Under the pieces are notes generated by a model that searched no databases, was not told where the DNA came from, and saw only the letters and a program-made list of their open reading frames with translations. Positions 1 to 7,704 of a stretch of DNA of 64,000 nt are shown here, piece by piece (position 1 is the stretch's first letter; each line of letters starts with the position of its first letter). A program made the translations under genes and the position numbers. Source of the stretch: DASYTH01 sp036002505 (lineage in GTDB: Bacteria > Actinomycetota > Actinomycetes > Mycobacteriales > Pseudonocardiaceae); assembly GCF_036002505.1 (NCBI RefSeq), contig NZ_DASYTH010000196.1, positions 1-64,000 of the forward strand, written 5' to 3'.

Positions 1-2
1 AT

Positions 3-65
3 GCTCGTGGCTGTTCTGTTGTGATCCTGCGTCGACAACAGGAATGATCAACAACAGCCACGAGC
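3..65. repeat. Inverted repeat, 13-bp perfect arms
   Basis: Arms at 3-15 (GCTCGTGGCTGTT) and 53-65 are perfect reverse complements around a 37-nt centre; a GATC-containing extension next to each arm pairs partly. No gene lies inside. It sits just upstream of a decayed toxin gene, so it may be the edge of a lost mobile element or an old terminator. The sequence alone does not decide between these. Confidence 0.6.
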
Positions 66-140
66 CCCACCAACCCACCCCCACCAGCCACTCACCCACA
101 GCCACTGAGAGGCGTCACACCCCGATCAAGTTCGAAGAGC

Positions 141-318
141 CAGTATGGGCTGCTTTCTCAAGAGCTTGCCAAGGAGCTGATCCCATCGATCGGTACGCGG
201 AACATACTTGTGCACGAGTACTTGGAGATCGATATCGATCGGGTCGCTGCCGCTGTAAAGCTGGCGCTCGATGGATATGGGCGCCATGCGACGACCATTG
301 CACGGTTTTTGTTACGTG
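141..318 (+). pseudogene. HepT-like ribonuclease toxin, C-terminal remnant
   Basis: Reading from 141 gives about 60 residues typical of the C-terminal half of HepT (DUF86) toxins, including RNILVHEY. This is the family's RX4HXY signature, with the catalytic Arg/His and the Tyr that the MNT antitoxin modifies. Intact HepT proteins have about 110-150 residues. Here the N-terminal half is missing, there is no start codon in a plausible context, and no MNT nucleotidyltransferase partner is visible. The frame then runs on into the antisense of the next gene and stops at 360-362. I read it as a decayed toxin-antitoxin locus. Base composition is less GC-rich than the neighbours, which fits acquisition. 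Confidence 0.6.
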
Positions 319-1175
319 AGGTGGGTGCCGAGGAAGCGCATGATGTCGGGGAGGACGCGTAGCCAGTAGGCGGAGTTGTGGGCGCCTTTGGAGATCGCGG
401 GGAGCTCGGGGCGCGACAGGGTGATGAACTCGCGGGCGGCGTCGGCGAAGGCGTCCTCGGTGCCGCACCAGAGGCCGATGGGGGTGCCGGTGAGCTCGTC
501 GGTGTGGTGGAGGGGTTCGAACTCGAGCCATTGTTCTTCGTCGCGGAAGGAGTTGCGTTTCTTGGCGTCGGACCAGTACTGGAACATGGCCGGGCTGGCC
601 AGGGCGACGGCGCGGAGGTCCTTGCGCTGGCGGGCGTAGTTCAGCGCGGCGAAGCCGCCCATGGAGAAGCCGAGGGTGCCCTGCGGAGCGCTGAGGCCGC
701 GGGTGGTGAGCCAGCCGGGGAGGTCTTCGAGGAGCATCCGCATGGGGTTGTCGCCGTCGCGGTCCATGAGGTAGGTCCGGCCGCAGTCGACGGCGACCGC
801 GGCGAACGGGGGGACGCCGGAGCGGGTCGCGGCGGTGAGGAACTGGGGCAGGCCGAAGTCGAGGTAGCCGCGGGCGTCGCCGCCGCGGCCGTGCAGCACC
901 AGGCAGACCGGGAGCTTCTGGTCGGGAAGGCCGGCCGGGCGCATGATCACGAGGTTGATCGCGCGGCCCCGGGCCGGTGAATACACCCGATCGACGGTAA
1001 CCCGGCCGGGCGGGACGTTGGGTACGGTCGCCGCCTGCGAGCCCGCCCTGCCGGTAGCGAGCTCGCCCTGCGCCGCCTCAGTGGTCGCGCTGGCGCCGGC
1101 GACACCGGTGCCGACCAGGGCGAGTCCGAGGCCACCCAGCAGGAGCTGACGCCGGGTGACCGGCGGTCTTCCCAT
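312..1175 (-). CDS. Exported alpha/beta-hydrolase (esterase), Tat-type signal
   Basis: The 287-residue protein starts with a twin-arginine-like signal (TRRQLLLGG followed by a hydrophobic stretch to about residue 30), so it should act outside the membrane. The hydrolase fold is visible as LVLHGRGGD (oxyanion side), the nucleophile elbow GFSMGG near residue 170, an acid in GTEDAF and a late His in KGAHNSAYW. This resembles the putative esterase/antigen-85 superfamily. The substrate is unknown. The next gene is divergent (lspA, about 130 bp away), so the gene is probably monocistronic. Its 3' end abuts the HepT remnant. Confidence 0.8.
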   Translation of the reverse strand: MGRPPVTRRQLLLGGLGLALVGTGVAGASATTEAAQGELATGRAGSQAATVPNVPPGRVTVDRVYSPARGRAINLVIMRPAGLPDQKLPVCLVLHGRGGDARGYLDFGLPQFLTAATRSGVPPFAAVAVDCGRTYLMDRDGDNPMRMLLEDLPGWLTTRGLSAPQGTLGFSMGGFAALNYARQRKDLRAVALASPAMFQYWSDAKKRNSFRDEEQWLEFEPLHHTDELTGTPIGLWCGTEDAFADAAREFITLSRPELPAISKGAHNSAYWLRVLPDIMRFLGTHLT

Positions 1176-1306
1176 CTGGACCCCCCTCCCTCACCCAGCG
1201 TGTCGCGAACTCCATCGGCTGATCATGGTGATGGGTTACGCCGCCGCCGGCAATAGTTCACGGTCACAGTTGCCAGTAGGTCGAAACCGGGCAGGAGTGC
1301 CGGGCC

Positions 1307-1882
1307 ATGGACAATGGTCGAATGAGCAGCGAGCAGGACGCCGGAACGACGGTCGAGCCCGACACCCCGCCCCTTCCGCCGCGGCGCGGGCTGCTGCTGG
1401 TCCTGGTGGCGCTCGTGGTGGTCACCGCCGACATCATCACCAAGATCATCGTGGTGGCCACGCTCGAGGGCGAGCGGCCGGTCCGGGTGCTCGGCGGCCT
1501 GGCCTACCTGCAGCTCGTGCGCAACCCGGGCGCGGCGTTCTCCATGGCCACCGGGATGACCTGGGTGCTCAGCCTGATCGCGCTGGCGGTCGCCGGCGCC
1601 ATCGTGTGGATCCTGCCGCGGCTGCGTTCGGCCGGCTGGGCGGTCGGCCTCGGCCTGGTGCTGGCCGGCGCGCTGGGCAACCTCTCCGACCGGATCTTCC
1701 GCGCGCCCGGCCCGCTGCGCGGCCATGTGATCGACTTCGTGTCGGTGTTCGCGCCGAACGCCGAGAAGTTCCCGGTGTTCAACGTGGCCGACTCGGCGAT
1801 CACCATCGGCGGCGCGCTGATCGTGCTGATGGCGCTGCTCGGCCGGGACTACGACGGGCGCTCGACGAGGGCCGCCACATGA
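1307..1882 (+). CDS. lspA: Lipoprotein signal peptidase (signal peptidase II)
   Basis: LspA cleaves the signal peptide of diacylglyceryl-modified prolipoproteins in the cytoplasmic membrane. The 191-residue protein has four hydrophobic segments (about 25-48, 80-102, 108-128, 160-182). It carries the family blocks NPGAAFS, GNLSDR and NVADSAI; the Asp of the last two boxes form the catalytic dyad. The start is the ATG at 1307, preceded by GGCAGGAG; an in-frame ATG at 1322 is an alternative. The stop overlaps the next gene's start by four bases (ATGA), so the two are translationally coupled. The lspA-rluD pair is also found in mycobacteria. Confidence 0.95.
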   Translation: MDNGRMSSEQDAGTTVEPDTPPLPPRRGLLLVLVALVVVTADIITKIIVVATLEGERPVRVLGGLAYLQLVRNPGAAFSMATGMTWVLSLIALAVAGAIVWILPRLRSAGWAVGLGLVLAGALGNLSDRIFRAPGPLRGHVIDFVSVFAPNAEKFPVFNVADSAITIGGALIVLMALLGRDYDGRSTRAAT

Positions 1883-2808
1883 CCGGTCTCCGCACGTTGC
1901 CGGTGCCGGAGGGACTCGACGGCATGCGGGTCGACGCGGGACTCGCCAAGCTGCTCGGGCTGTCCCGGACCGCGGTGGCGGAGCTCGCCGAGTCCGGTGA
2001 CGTCCGGCTGGACGGCCGGGTCGCCGGCAAGTCCGACCGGCTGGTGGCCGGCACGATGCTCGAGGTGAGCCTGCCCGCGCCGGCGGCGCCGGTCCAGGTC
2101 ATGGCCGTGCCGGTCGAGGGTCTGATCGTGCTGCACCAGGACGACGACATCGTGGTGGTGGACAAGCCCGTTGGCGTCGCGGCACATCCGAGCCCGGGCT
2201 GGACCGGGCCCACGGTGATCGGCGGCCTGGCCGCGGCCGGCATCCGCATCTCCACCTCCGGCGCCGCCGAGCGCCAGGGCGTCGTGCACCGCCTGGACGT
2301 CGGCACCACCGGCGTCATGGTGGTGGCCAAGAGCGAGCACGCCTACACCGCGCTCAAGCGCGCCTTCAAGGAGCGCACCGTGGAGAAGCGCTACCACGCG
2401 CTGGTGCAAGGCCACCCCGACCCGTCCGCCGGCACCATCGACGCTCCGGTGGACCGCCATCCCAAGCACGACTACAAGTTCGCCGTGATCGCCGGCGGCA
2501 AGCCCGCGATCACGCACTACGAGACCCTCGAGGCGTTCCGCGCGGCGTCGCTGGTCGACATCACGCTGGAAACCGGGCGCACACACCAGATCCGGGTGCA
2601 CTTCGCGGCGCTGCGGCACCCGTGCGTGGGTGACCTGACCTACGGGGCCGACCCGGTTCTGGCGCGGCGGCTGGGGCTAGCCCGGCAGTGGTTGCACGCG
2701 CGCACGCTGGCTTTTGAGCACCCGGCGGATGGGCGGTCGGTGGAGTTTGTGAGTGAGTACGCGGTCGATCTGCAGGAAGCACTGGAGCGGCTTCGGGGGG
2801 AGAGTTGA
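1879..2808 (+). CDS. RluA/RluD-family 23S rRNA pseudouridine synthase
   Basis: This 309-residue enzyme isomerises specific uridines of structured RNA, most likely 23S rRNA. An S4-like RNA-binding domain occupies about residues 10-70 (RVDAGLAKLL ... VAGTMLEV). The catalytic domain has the RluA signature HRLDVGTTG with the essential Asp, and the downstream block GRTHQIRVH. The ATG at 1879 overlaps the lspA stop; a longer upstream reading would run across lspA in another frame and is rejected. The stop is followed within two bases by a 23-bp-arm palindrome that probably ends the lspA-rluD operon. Confidence 0.92.
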   Translation: MTGLRTLPVPEGLDGMRVDAGLAKLLGLSRTAVAELAESGDVRLDGRVAGKSDRLVAGTMLEVSLPAPAAPVQVMAVPVEGLIVLHQDDDIVVVDKPVGVAAHPSPGWTGPTVIGGLAAAGIRISTSGAAERQGVVHRLDVGTTGVMVVAKSEHAYTALKRAFKERTVEKRYHALVQGHPDPSAGTIDAPVDRHPKHDYKFAVIAGGKPAITHYETLEAFRAASLVDITLETGRTHQIRVHFAALRHPCVGDLTYGADPVLARRLGLARQWLHARTLAFEHPADGRSVEFVSEYAVDLQEALERLRGES

Positions 2809-2809
2809 C

Positions 2810-2858
2810 GCGCAACGTGACGTTGCTTCCCTAGAAGGGAAGCAACGTCACGTTGCGC
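2810..2858. terminator. 23-bp perfect hairpin (GCAACGTGACGTTGC palindrome family, copy 1)
   Basis: Arms 2810-2832 and 2836-2858 are perfectly complementary with a 3-nt loop, directly after the stop of the pseudouridine synthase. Each arm also holds the self-palindromic core GCAACGTSACGTTGC. It lacks a U-tract, as is usual for actinobacterial terminators. The same core recurs at 3903-3951 and 32521-32545, so it is a dispersed family and not just a local terminator. Confidence 0.75.
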
Positions 2859-2880
2859 ACCTGTAGGGAGCTGTAGGGAG

Positions 2881-2908
2881 CTATCCACAAGCGACCCAGT
2901 TGTCCACA
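2881..2908 (+). other. Two DnaA-box-like nonamers
   Basis: CTATCCACA (2881-2889) and TTGTCCACA (2900-2908) lie in the same orientation 19 bp apart. TTGTCCACA is the preferred actinobacterial DnaA box; the first differs from TTATCCACA at one base. No dnaA, dnaN or other origin genes are nearby. This may be a DnaA-titrating or regulatory pair, or chance. Confidence 0.4.
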
Positions 2909-2959
2909 ACTTCGCCCGCCCCGCTACCGAACCCCCGTCGGCGTCGGCACCGTAAACGC

Positions 2960-3913
2960 ATGCCCCGCAGAAATAAGGTCAACTGGCAGGCAGTCGAAGC
3001 CGCCGCACAACCTCACTCAGTAATCGCCAGATGGCAGCTCAACCAGCTCGATGTCTCCGATCGGATGATCTGGGAACGCACCCGCCCTGGCGGCATATGG
3101 AAGCGTCTCCTCCCCGGCGTCATCAGCCTTCACAATGGTGATCCAAGCTGGCTGCAGCAAGTCGAGGCCGCTCTGCGGTACGCCCGCCGAGGCGCGATGG
3201 TTACCGGGCTCGCCGCTGCCCGCCTTTACGGCCTACGCCGGGTGCCCCCGACCGATCGTGTGCACCTGCTGGTACCCATTGACAAGCAACCGGCGACCTA
3301 TGGCTTCGTGGTCGTAGAGCGCACCACACGCCCGCCTCGGCCCGAACTCAAGGGCGGGTTCCCGGTGGCACCGCTCACCCGCGCGGTGCTCGATGGCAGC
3401 AGACGCCTGCTTCGCCAGGACGATGTCGATGCGCTCATTGCCGAGGCTGTGCAGAAGGGCCTGACCACGCCACGCAAGCTGGCCGACGAGCTGGACACGG
3501 GATCCCGGCGGGGTGCCGGGCGCCCGCGCGTCACGATTGAGGCGATGTTCGCCGGCGCCCGATCGAAAGCCGAAGCCGATGCCTATCGTCTCGTAGACGC
3601 GAGCTGCCTCCCCCGGCCCGTGTGGAATCCGACGCTGATTGCGCCGGATGGAAGCAGGTTGCCGACCCCTGACGGCTGGTTCGATGATGTCGCACTGGCG
3701 TGGGAGATCGATTCGCTGGAGTTTCATCTGTCTCCGAAAGACTACGAACGCACGCTTCGGCGACACGCGATCATGACCGCGGCCGGCATCGTCGTGCTGC
3801 ACACGTTGCCGTCACAACTCGTGCGTGAACCGGCGGCTGTGCTGAACGAACTCAGTGCCGCGTACAGGCAGGCTGCGCTTCGCCCGCGGCCCCCGATCGA
3901 ACGCGCAACGTGA
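2960..3913 (+). CDS. AbiEi-antitoxin-like / DUF559-type protein
   Basis: The 317-residue protein (from the ATG at 2960; a TTG at 2900 would add 20 basic residues) resembles the common actinobacterial family with an AbiEi-like winged-helix N-terminus. That region covers about residues 15-95, with RLLPGV and a Gly/Ala-rich recognition segment. A Vsr/DUF559-like nuclease-fold C-terminus follows: PDGWFDD, WEIDS.E.H, then a beta strand with GIVVLHT. An acidic pair and conserved His/Glu are visible, but I cannot confirm catalysis. No AbiEii toxin gene is adjacent, so it may be a solitary member. It is flanked on both sides by nearly the same palindrome, and its stop codon lies within the second one, which suggests insertion as a cassette. 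Confidence 0.6.
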   Translation: MPRRNKVNWQAVEAAAQPHSVIARWQLNQLDVSDRMIWERTRPGGIWKRLLPGVISLHNGDPSWLQQVEAALRYARRGAMVTGLAAARLYGLRRVPPTDRVHLLVPIDKQPATYGFVVVERTTRPPRPELKGGFPVAPLTRAVLDGSRRLLRQDDVDALIAEAVQKGLTTPRKLADELDTGSRRGAGRPRVTIEAMFAGARSKAEADAYRLVDASCLPRPVWNPTLIAPDGSRLPTPDGWFDDVALAWEIDSLEFHLSPKDYERTLRRHAIMTAAGIVVLHTLPSQLVREPAAVLNELSAAYRQAALRPRPPIERAT

Positions 3914-3951
3914 CGTTGCTACCGCTCTAAGGAAGCAACGTCACGTTGCGC
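3903..3951. terminator. 18-bp hairpin (GCAACGTGACGTTGC palindrome family, copy 2)
   Basis: Arms 3903-3920 and 3934-3951 pair perfectly around a 13-nt loop. The left arm contains the TGA stop of the AbiEi-like gene. The right side runs almost to the stop of the convergent gene at 3953, so it can serve as a bidirectional terminator. The sequence matches copy 1 at 2810-2858. Confidence 0.7.
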
Positions 3952-3952
3952 A

Positions 3953-4879
3953 CTAGCTGTCCACCGTCCAGTTCAACGCCCGTGATTCCTCGTCGGGCCG
4001 GGGGCTCCACCGCACCGAGCCGATCACCGTCGCCTCCGGCACCACGTAGACCGTGTGGCCGCCGGCGGTCTCCCCGGGGGCGACGCCGATGCGGTGCGGC
4101 GGGCGGGAGGAGAGCGAGACCGGCGCCTTGGAGATCGTTTTGCCGTCCGGGGTGACGAGCACCAGGTAGAGGTCGGGCAGCGTCTGGAATGGGACGGAGC
4201 CGCGGTTGGTGAGCTCGGTGTGCACGACGACCGAGCGCTCGCCCTCCTGCAGGCGGTAGCCGGCGGCGGTGAACAGGTAGTCGGCCGGGTCGACCACCTC
4301 GACGAGCTGGATGGCCAGGCGCTCGCCCTCCAGGCCCTCGGTGAGCAGGGTGGCGCCGACGCCTCCGGTACGCGGGGCGGTGCGGGTGGTGGGTTGGGTG
4401 CGCTCCTGCGGGGGTGGGGCGGCGGTGGGCGGGCGGTCGCCGCGGGCCCAGGACGAGCTCTGCGGCGGGCCCCAGGTGCTCATCGGCGTGGCCGCCGCGG
4501 GCTGCGGGAACGGGTTGGACGGGGGTCCGGTTTGCAGCGGGAAAGGGTTGCTCGGCGGGGGCGGACCCGGCTGTGCCGGGTAGGGGTAGCCGGGCTGAGG
4601 GTAGGGCGGCGGGTAGCCCTGCACGTTGTAGGGGCCGGAGGGAGTGGCGTAGCCGCCGGCCGGAGTCACGGGTCGGGTCGCGAGTGCTGCGCGCAGACGG
4701 TTCTGGTCGCATTCCACGCCCACCAGCAGCGGCAGGCCGGTGGCGGAGAGCGCCACCAGCCGGGAGGCCACCTCACGGGGATCCATGCCCAGCCGCGCGG
4801 CGACGTCGTGCACGGCTGCTCTGCCCAGCTCGGCGACGACGCTCAGCAGGCGGGCGTCCACAGGATCGGGTGCGACCAC
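3953..4879 (-). CDS. Winged-helix, proline-rich linker, DUF4352-like protein
   Basis: The 308-residue protein starts at GTG 4879. The first 60 residues look like an AsnC/Lrp-type winged helix (VDARLLSVVAELGRAAVHDV ... MDPREVASRL). Residues about 75-165 are low-complexity Pro/Gly/Tyr/Gln. The C-terminal 140 residues resemble the immunoglobulin-like DUF4352/telokin-like fold (VVVHTELTNRGS, VLVTPDGKTIS). There is no signal peptide, so the combination probably acts in the cytoplasm; the role is unknown. It is divergent from the PHP hydrolase at 4987. An ATG at 4945 is a possible longer start, but the added residues look non-coding. Confidence 0.6.
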   Translation of the reverse strand: MVAPDPVDARLLSVVAELGRAAVHDVAARLGMDPREVASRLVALSATGLPLLVGVECDQNRLRAALATRPVTPAGGYATPSGPYNVQGYPPPYPQPGYPYPAQPGPPPPSNPFPLQTGPPSNPFPQPAAATPMSTWGPPQSSSWARGDRPPTAAPPPQERTQPTTRTAPRTGGVGATLLTEGLEGERLAIQLVEVVDPADYLFTAAGYRLQEGERSVVVHTELTNRGSVPFQTLPDLYLVLVTPDGKTISKAPVSLSSRPPHRIGVAPGETAGGHTVYVVPEATVIGSVRWSPRPDEESRALNWTVDS

Positions 4880-4986
4880 GGCTCGAACGCTACCCGGTCG
4901 CACGGGCGGTCGCGGGCCCAGCCGCGCCGGGCCAGGCGCAATCATTCCGGCCGTTCGCCGAGGTGGATCATGGCAGGATCGGCCGG

Positions 4987-6228
4987 GTGAGGCCGGCGAC
5001 GATCGTGCACCGCGGCCGGTGGACCCGGGCCGACCGCGCCCACGACAGCTGGCCGCGGCTGCCGTTCGAGGTGCCCGCCGGCTGCCGGGCACTGACCGTC
5101 GCCTTGGACTACGACGCCTCGGCCGGTGCGGTGATCGACCTGGGCTGCGAGGGGCCGGACGGCTGGCGCGGCTGGTCGGGCGCGGCGCGGCACCGGTACG
5201 TGATCACTCGGGACGCCGCCACACCGGGGTATGTGGCCGGCGAGCTGGAGGCCGGGCTGTGGCAGGTGGTGCTCGGGCTGCACCGGCTGCCGGAGGCCGG
5301 GGTCGACTACCGGGTCACGGTCTTCACCGGTGGTGCGGGGCTGCTCGGGTTGCCGCACCCGCGCCCGCCGGTACCGCAGCGGCCGCCCGCCCGCGCCCTG
5401 CCCGCGTCGGCGGGGATGCGCTGGGTGGCCACCGACCTGCACGCGCACACGGTGCACTCGGACGGGCAGCTCACCGTGGACGAGCTGGCGGCGCTCGCGG
5501 TGTCGCGCGGGCTGGACGCGCTGGCGGTCACCGACCACAACACGGTCAGCCACCACGCGGAGCTGGCCGCGGCCGCGCGCCGGTACGGGATCGCGCTGAT
5601 CCCCGGCCAGGAGATCACCACCGAGCAGGGGCACGCCAACGCGTTCGGCGACATCGGCTGGGTGGACTTCCGGCAGCCGGCCGCGGCGTGGATGTCCACT
5701 GTGGACGATCGGGGTGGGCTGCTCTCGGTCAACCACCCGCTGGCCGCGGACTGCGGCTGGCGGCACCCGCTGCCGGCCCGGCCTCCGCTGGCCGAGGTGT
5801 GGCACTCGAGCTGGCTGGCCCGGCGCTGGAGTGGGCCGCTGGCCTGGTGGCAGGCCTGGGGCACCGAGGTCACCCCGGTCGGCGGCAGCGACTGGCACGG
5901 GCACGCGGAGAACCACGAGCTGGGCTCGCCGACGACCTGGGTGGCGGTGCCCGCCTCCGCGCACGGGCCGGATGAGCTGGTCGCGGCCGTGCTGGACGGG
6001 CTGCGCGCCGGGCGCACGGCGGTGTCGGTCGACCTGTCGGCGCCGGTGCTGCTGCCGGTGGACGGTGACGTGATCGCCCTTGGCGCGGCCGGGTTGCTGC
6101 TGGTCGGGCCGGATGGGCGGCGGCCCGTGCAGGCCGACCGGGAGGCGTTCGCCGCGACCGGTCAGGTGCTGATGGGGCACGACGGCGAGGTCGTGGCCCT
6201 GGCGGGAGTTCCGCGCGATCTTGTGTGA
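4987..6228 (+). CDS. CehA/McbA-like PHP-family metallo-hydrolase
   Basis: The 413-residue protein begins at GTG 4987. After an approximately 140-residue beta-rich N-terminal domain comes a PHP domain with metal ligands DLHAHTVHSDG, AVTDHN, PGQEIT, VNHPL and GGSDWHG. The family holds phosphoesterases and the carbaryl hydrolase CehA. The set of His/Asp ligands looks complete, so a metal-dependent hydrolase is expected; the substrate is unknown. There is no signal peptide. It lies upstream of, and in the same direction as, an ABC sugar importer, but 66 bp and a promoter-like stretch separate them. Confidence 0.75.
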   Translation: MRPATIVHRGRWTRADRAHDSWPRLPFEVPAGCRALTVALDYDASAGAVIDLGCEGPDGWRGWSGAARHRYVITRDAATPGYVAGELEAGLWQVVLGLHRLPEAGVDYRVTVFTGGAGLLGLPHPRPPVPQRPPARALPASAGMRWVATDLHAHTVHSDGQLTVDELAALAVSRGLDALAVTDHNTVSHHAELAAAARRYGIALIPGQEITTEQGHANAFGDIGWVDFRQPAAAWMSTVDDRGGLLSVNHPLAADCGWRHPLPARPPLAEVWHSSWLARRWSGPLAWWQAWGTEVTPVGGSDWHGHAENHELGSPTTWVAVPASAHGPDELVAAVLDGLRAGRTAVSVDLSAPVLLPVDGDVIALGAAGLLLVGPDGRRPVQADREAFAATGQVLMGHDGEVVALAGVPRDLV

Positions 6229-6257
6229 GGTTGTCATACCTCGCTTATCGTTAGAAG
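6227..6257 (+). promoter_or_regulatory. Promoter/operator candidate for the ABC importer
   Basis: The start of the 66-bp gap upstream of the importer contains the short inverted repeat GAGGT-N6-ACCTC (6227-6242), which includes TTGTCA (6231-6236) as a -35 candidate. A weak TAGAAG -10 candidate is at 6252-6257, so spacing is short at 15 bp. The repeat over the -35 suggests a repressor site. No regulator gene is adjacent. Confidence 0.35.
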
Positions 6258-6294
6258 ATTTCTGGCACCACTCGACGGCGAGAGAGGTGCCCAC

Positions 6295-7704
6295 ATGCGA
6301 CAGAGGCTGATACTGGCGGGGGCGCTGTCCGCGTCGCTCGTCCTCTCCGGGTGCCTGGGGCAGCAGCAGAACGGTGGCCAGCAGGGCGCGGAGAATCGGA
6401 ACGCCGACGCCAAGGACGTGACGTTGACGATCACGTCCAACTCGGTGGCGGGTGGGAAGAACGCGCTCGGGGCCGCCTGGATCGCTGACTGGGTCATCCC
6501 GCGGTTCACCGAGGCGCAGAAGGCCAAGGGGGTCAACGCCACGGTCAAGTTCGACGGCATCGGGTCGGACGACAAGGACTACAAGACCAAGATCGCGCTG
6601 GACTTCAACACCGGTGGCGGGGGTGACGTGGTCGAGCTCGACGGGATCTGGCTCGGCGAGTTCGCCCAGGCCGGTCAGGTCAAACCGCTCGACGAGGTGG
6701 TGGGCAGGGAGAAGGCCGACGCCTGGGACGGCTGGGGTCAGGTGCCCGACGCGGTCGAGGCCCTCGGGAAGTTCGAGAACAAGCGGTACGGGATCCCGGT
6801 CGGCACCGACGGCCGCGTGCTGTTCTTCAACAAGAAGCTGTTCGCCCAGGCCGGGTTGCCGGCCGACTGGCAGCCGAAGAGCTGGGACGACATCATCACG
6901 GCCGGGCAGAAGCTCAAGGCGCTGCCCGGGGTGATCCCGATCCAGCTCAACGGCGGCACGGCGATGACCGAGGCGACCACCATGCAGGGCGTGCTGCCGC
7001 TGCTGGTCGGCACCGGCAAGCAGATCTACCAGGACGGCAAATGGCTGGGTGCCAGCCAGAACCTGCGCGACGTTCTCGGTCTGTACCAGAGGATCTACGG
7101 CGGCGGCCTCGGCGACCCGTTGATGCAGCAGGAGGCCAAGGGCCGGGACCGGTCGTTCGCCCAGTTCGCCGAGAACAAGATCGGAATCCTGATGGAGAGC
7201 GACTACTTCTGGCGCTCGGTGGTGGAGCCGACCAAGGGCGTGGCCAAGATGGCCGACCGGAACACCGCGGTCGGCTGGGCGCTGGTGCCGGCGAAGACGT
7301 CCGGTGCCGGCGTCGGCGGGCAGGACTTCGTGAGCATGTCCGGCGGGGCGATCCGGGTGGTCAACCCGAACACCAAGTACCCGCAGCAGGCCTGGGAGCT
7401 GCTGCAGTTCATGAACTCGTTCGAGGCCACCAAGGCGCGGCTGGCCGGCAGCGCGCAGCTGACCCAGCGCGACGACGTGAACAAGGAGGTGCTCGCCGGC
7501 GACCCGATGCTGAACTTCATCGCCACCAAGGTGCTGCCGATCACCCGGTTCCGGCCGGGGCTGGCGGACTACCCGGCGGTGTCCTCGGCGCTGCAGCAGG
7601 CCACCGCGGACGTGATCAGCGGCAAGAGCCCGGACGACGTGGCGGCCGCGTATCAGGCGGCGCTGGTGAAGGTGGTCGGCCAGGACAAGGTGGCCGGTGG
7701 CTGA
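6295..7704 (+). CDS. ABC importer substrate-binding lipoprotein, sugar type
   Basis: The 469-residue extracytoplasmic solute-binding protein (family 1, carbohydrate type) starts with a lipoprotein signal ending in the lipobox LVLSGC; Cys20 would be lipidated and tethered to the membrane. A Gln/Asn-rich linker follows. Typical family features include VVELDGIWLGEFAQAG (bait-recognition region), YGIPVGTDGRVLFFNK and the late W-ELLQFM segment. It captures substrate for the two permeases downstream; the specific sugar cannot be read from sequence. The start codon follows GAGAGAGG. The 3' end overlaps the first permease by eight bases. Confidence 0.88.
   Translation: MRQRLILAGALSASLVLSGCLGQQQNGGQQGAENRNADAKDVTLTITSNSVAGGKNALGAAWIADWVIPRFTEAQKAKGVNATVKFDGIGSDDKDYKTKIALDFNTGGGGDVVELDGIWLGEFAQAGQVKPLDEVVGREKADAWDGWGQVPDAVEALGKFENKRYGIPVGTDGRVLFFNKKLFAQAGLPADWQPKSWDDIITAGQKLKALPGVIPIQLNGGTAMTEATTMQGVLPLLVGTGKQIYQDGKWLGASQNLRDVLGLYQRIYGGGLGDPLMQQEAKGRDRSFAQFAENKIGILMESDYFWRSVVEPTKGVAKMADRNTAVGWALVPAKTSGAGVGGQDFVSMSGGAIRVVNPNTKYPQQAWELLQFMNSFEATKARLAGSAQLTQRDDVNKEVLAGDPMLNFIATKVLPITRFRPGLADYPAVSSALQQATADVISGKSPDDVAAAYQAALVKVVGQDKVAGG

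Noticed and set aside
44..319. Plus-strand 91-codon open frame at the window start
   Set aside because: His/Pro/Thr-rich start and Cys-rich end without family features; the overlapping frame from 141 carries the HepT motif, so this is a shadow.
510..540. tRNA T-loop-like GGTTCGAAC
   Set aside because: It lies inside the esterase coding sequence and no acceptor or anticodon stem can be formed around it.
1156..1878. N-terminal extension of the pseudouridine synthase across lspA
   Set aside because: The extension overlaps lspA in another frame and reads as Arg/Gly-rich; the ATG at 1879 gives the standard family length.
4055..4990. Long plus-strand frame antisense to the DUF4352 gene
   Set aside because: Gly/Arg/Ala-rich shadow typical of GC-rich DNA; the minus-strand protein has a coherent domain order.
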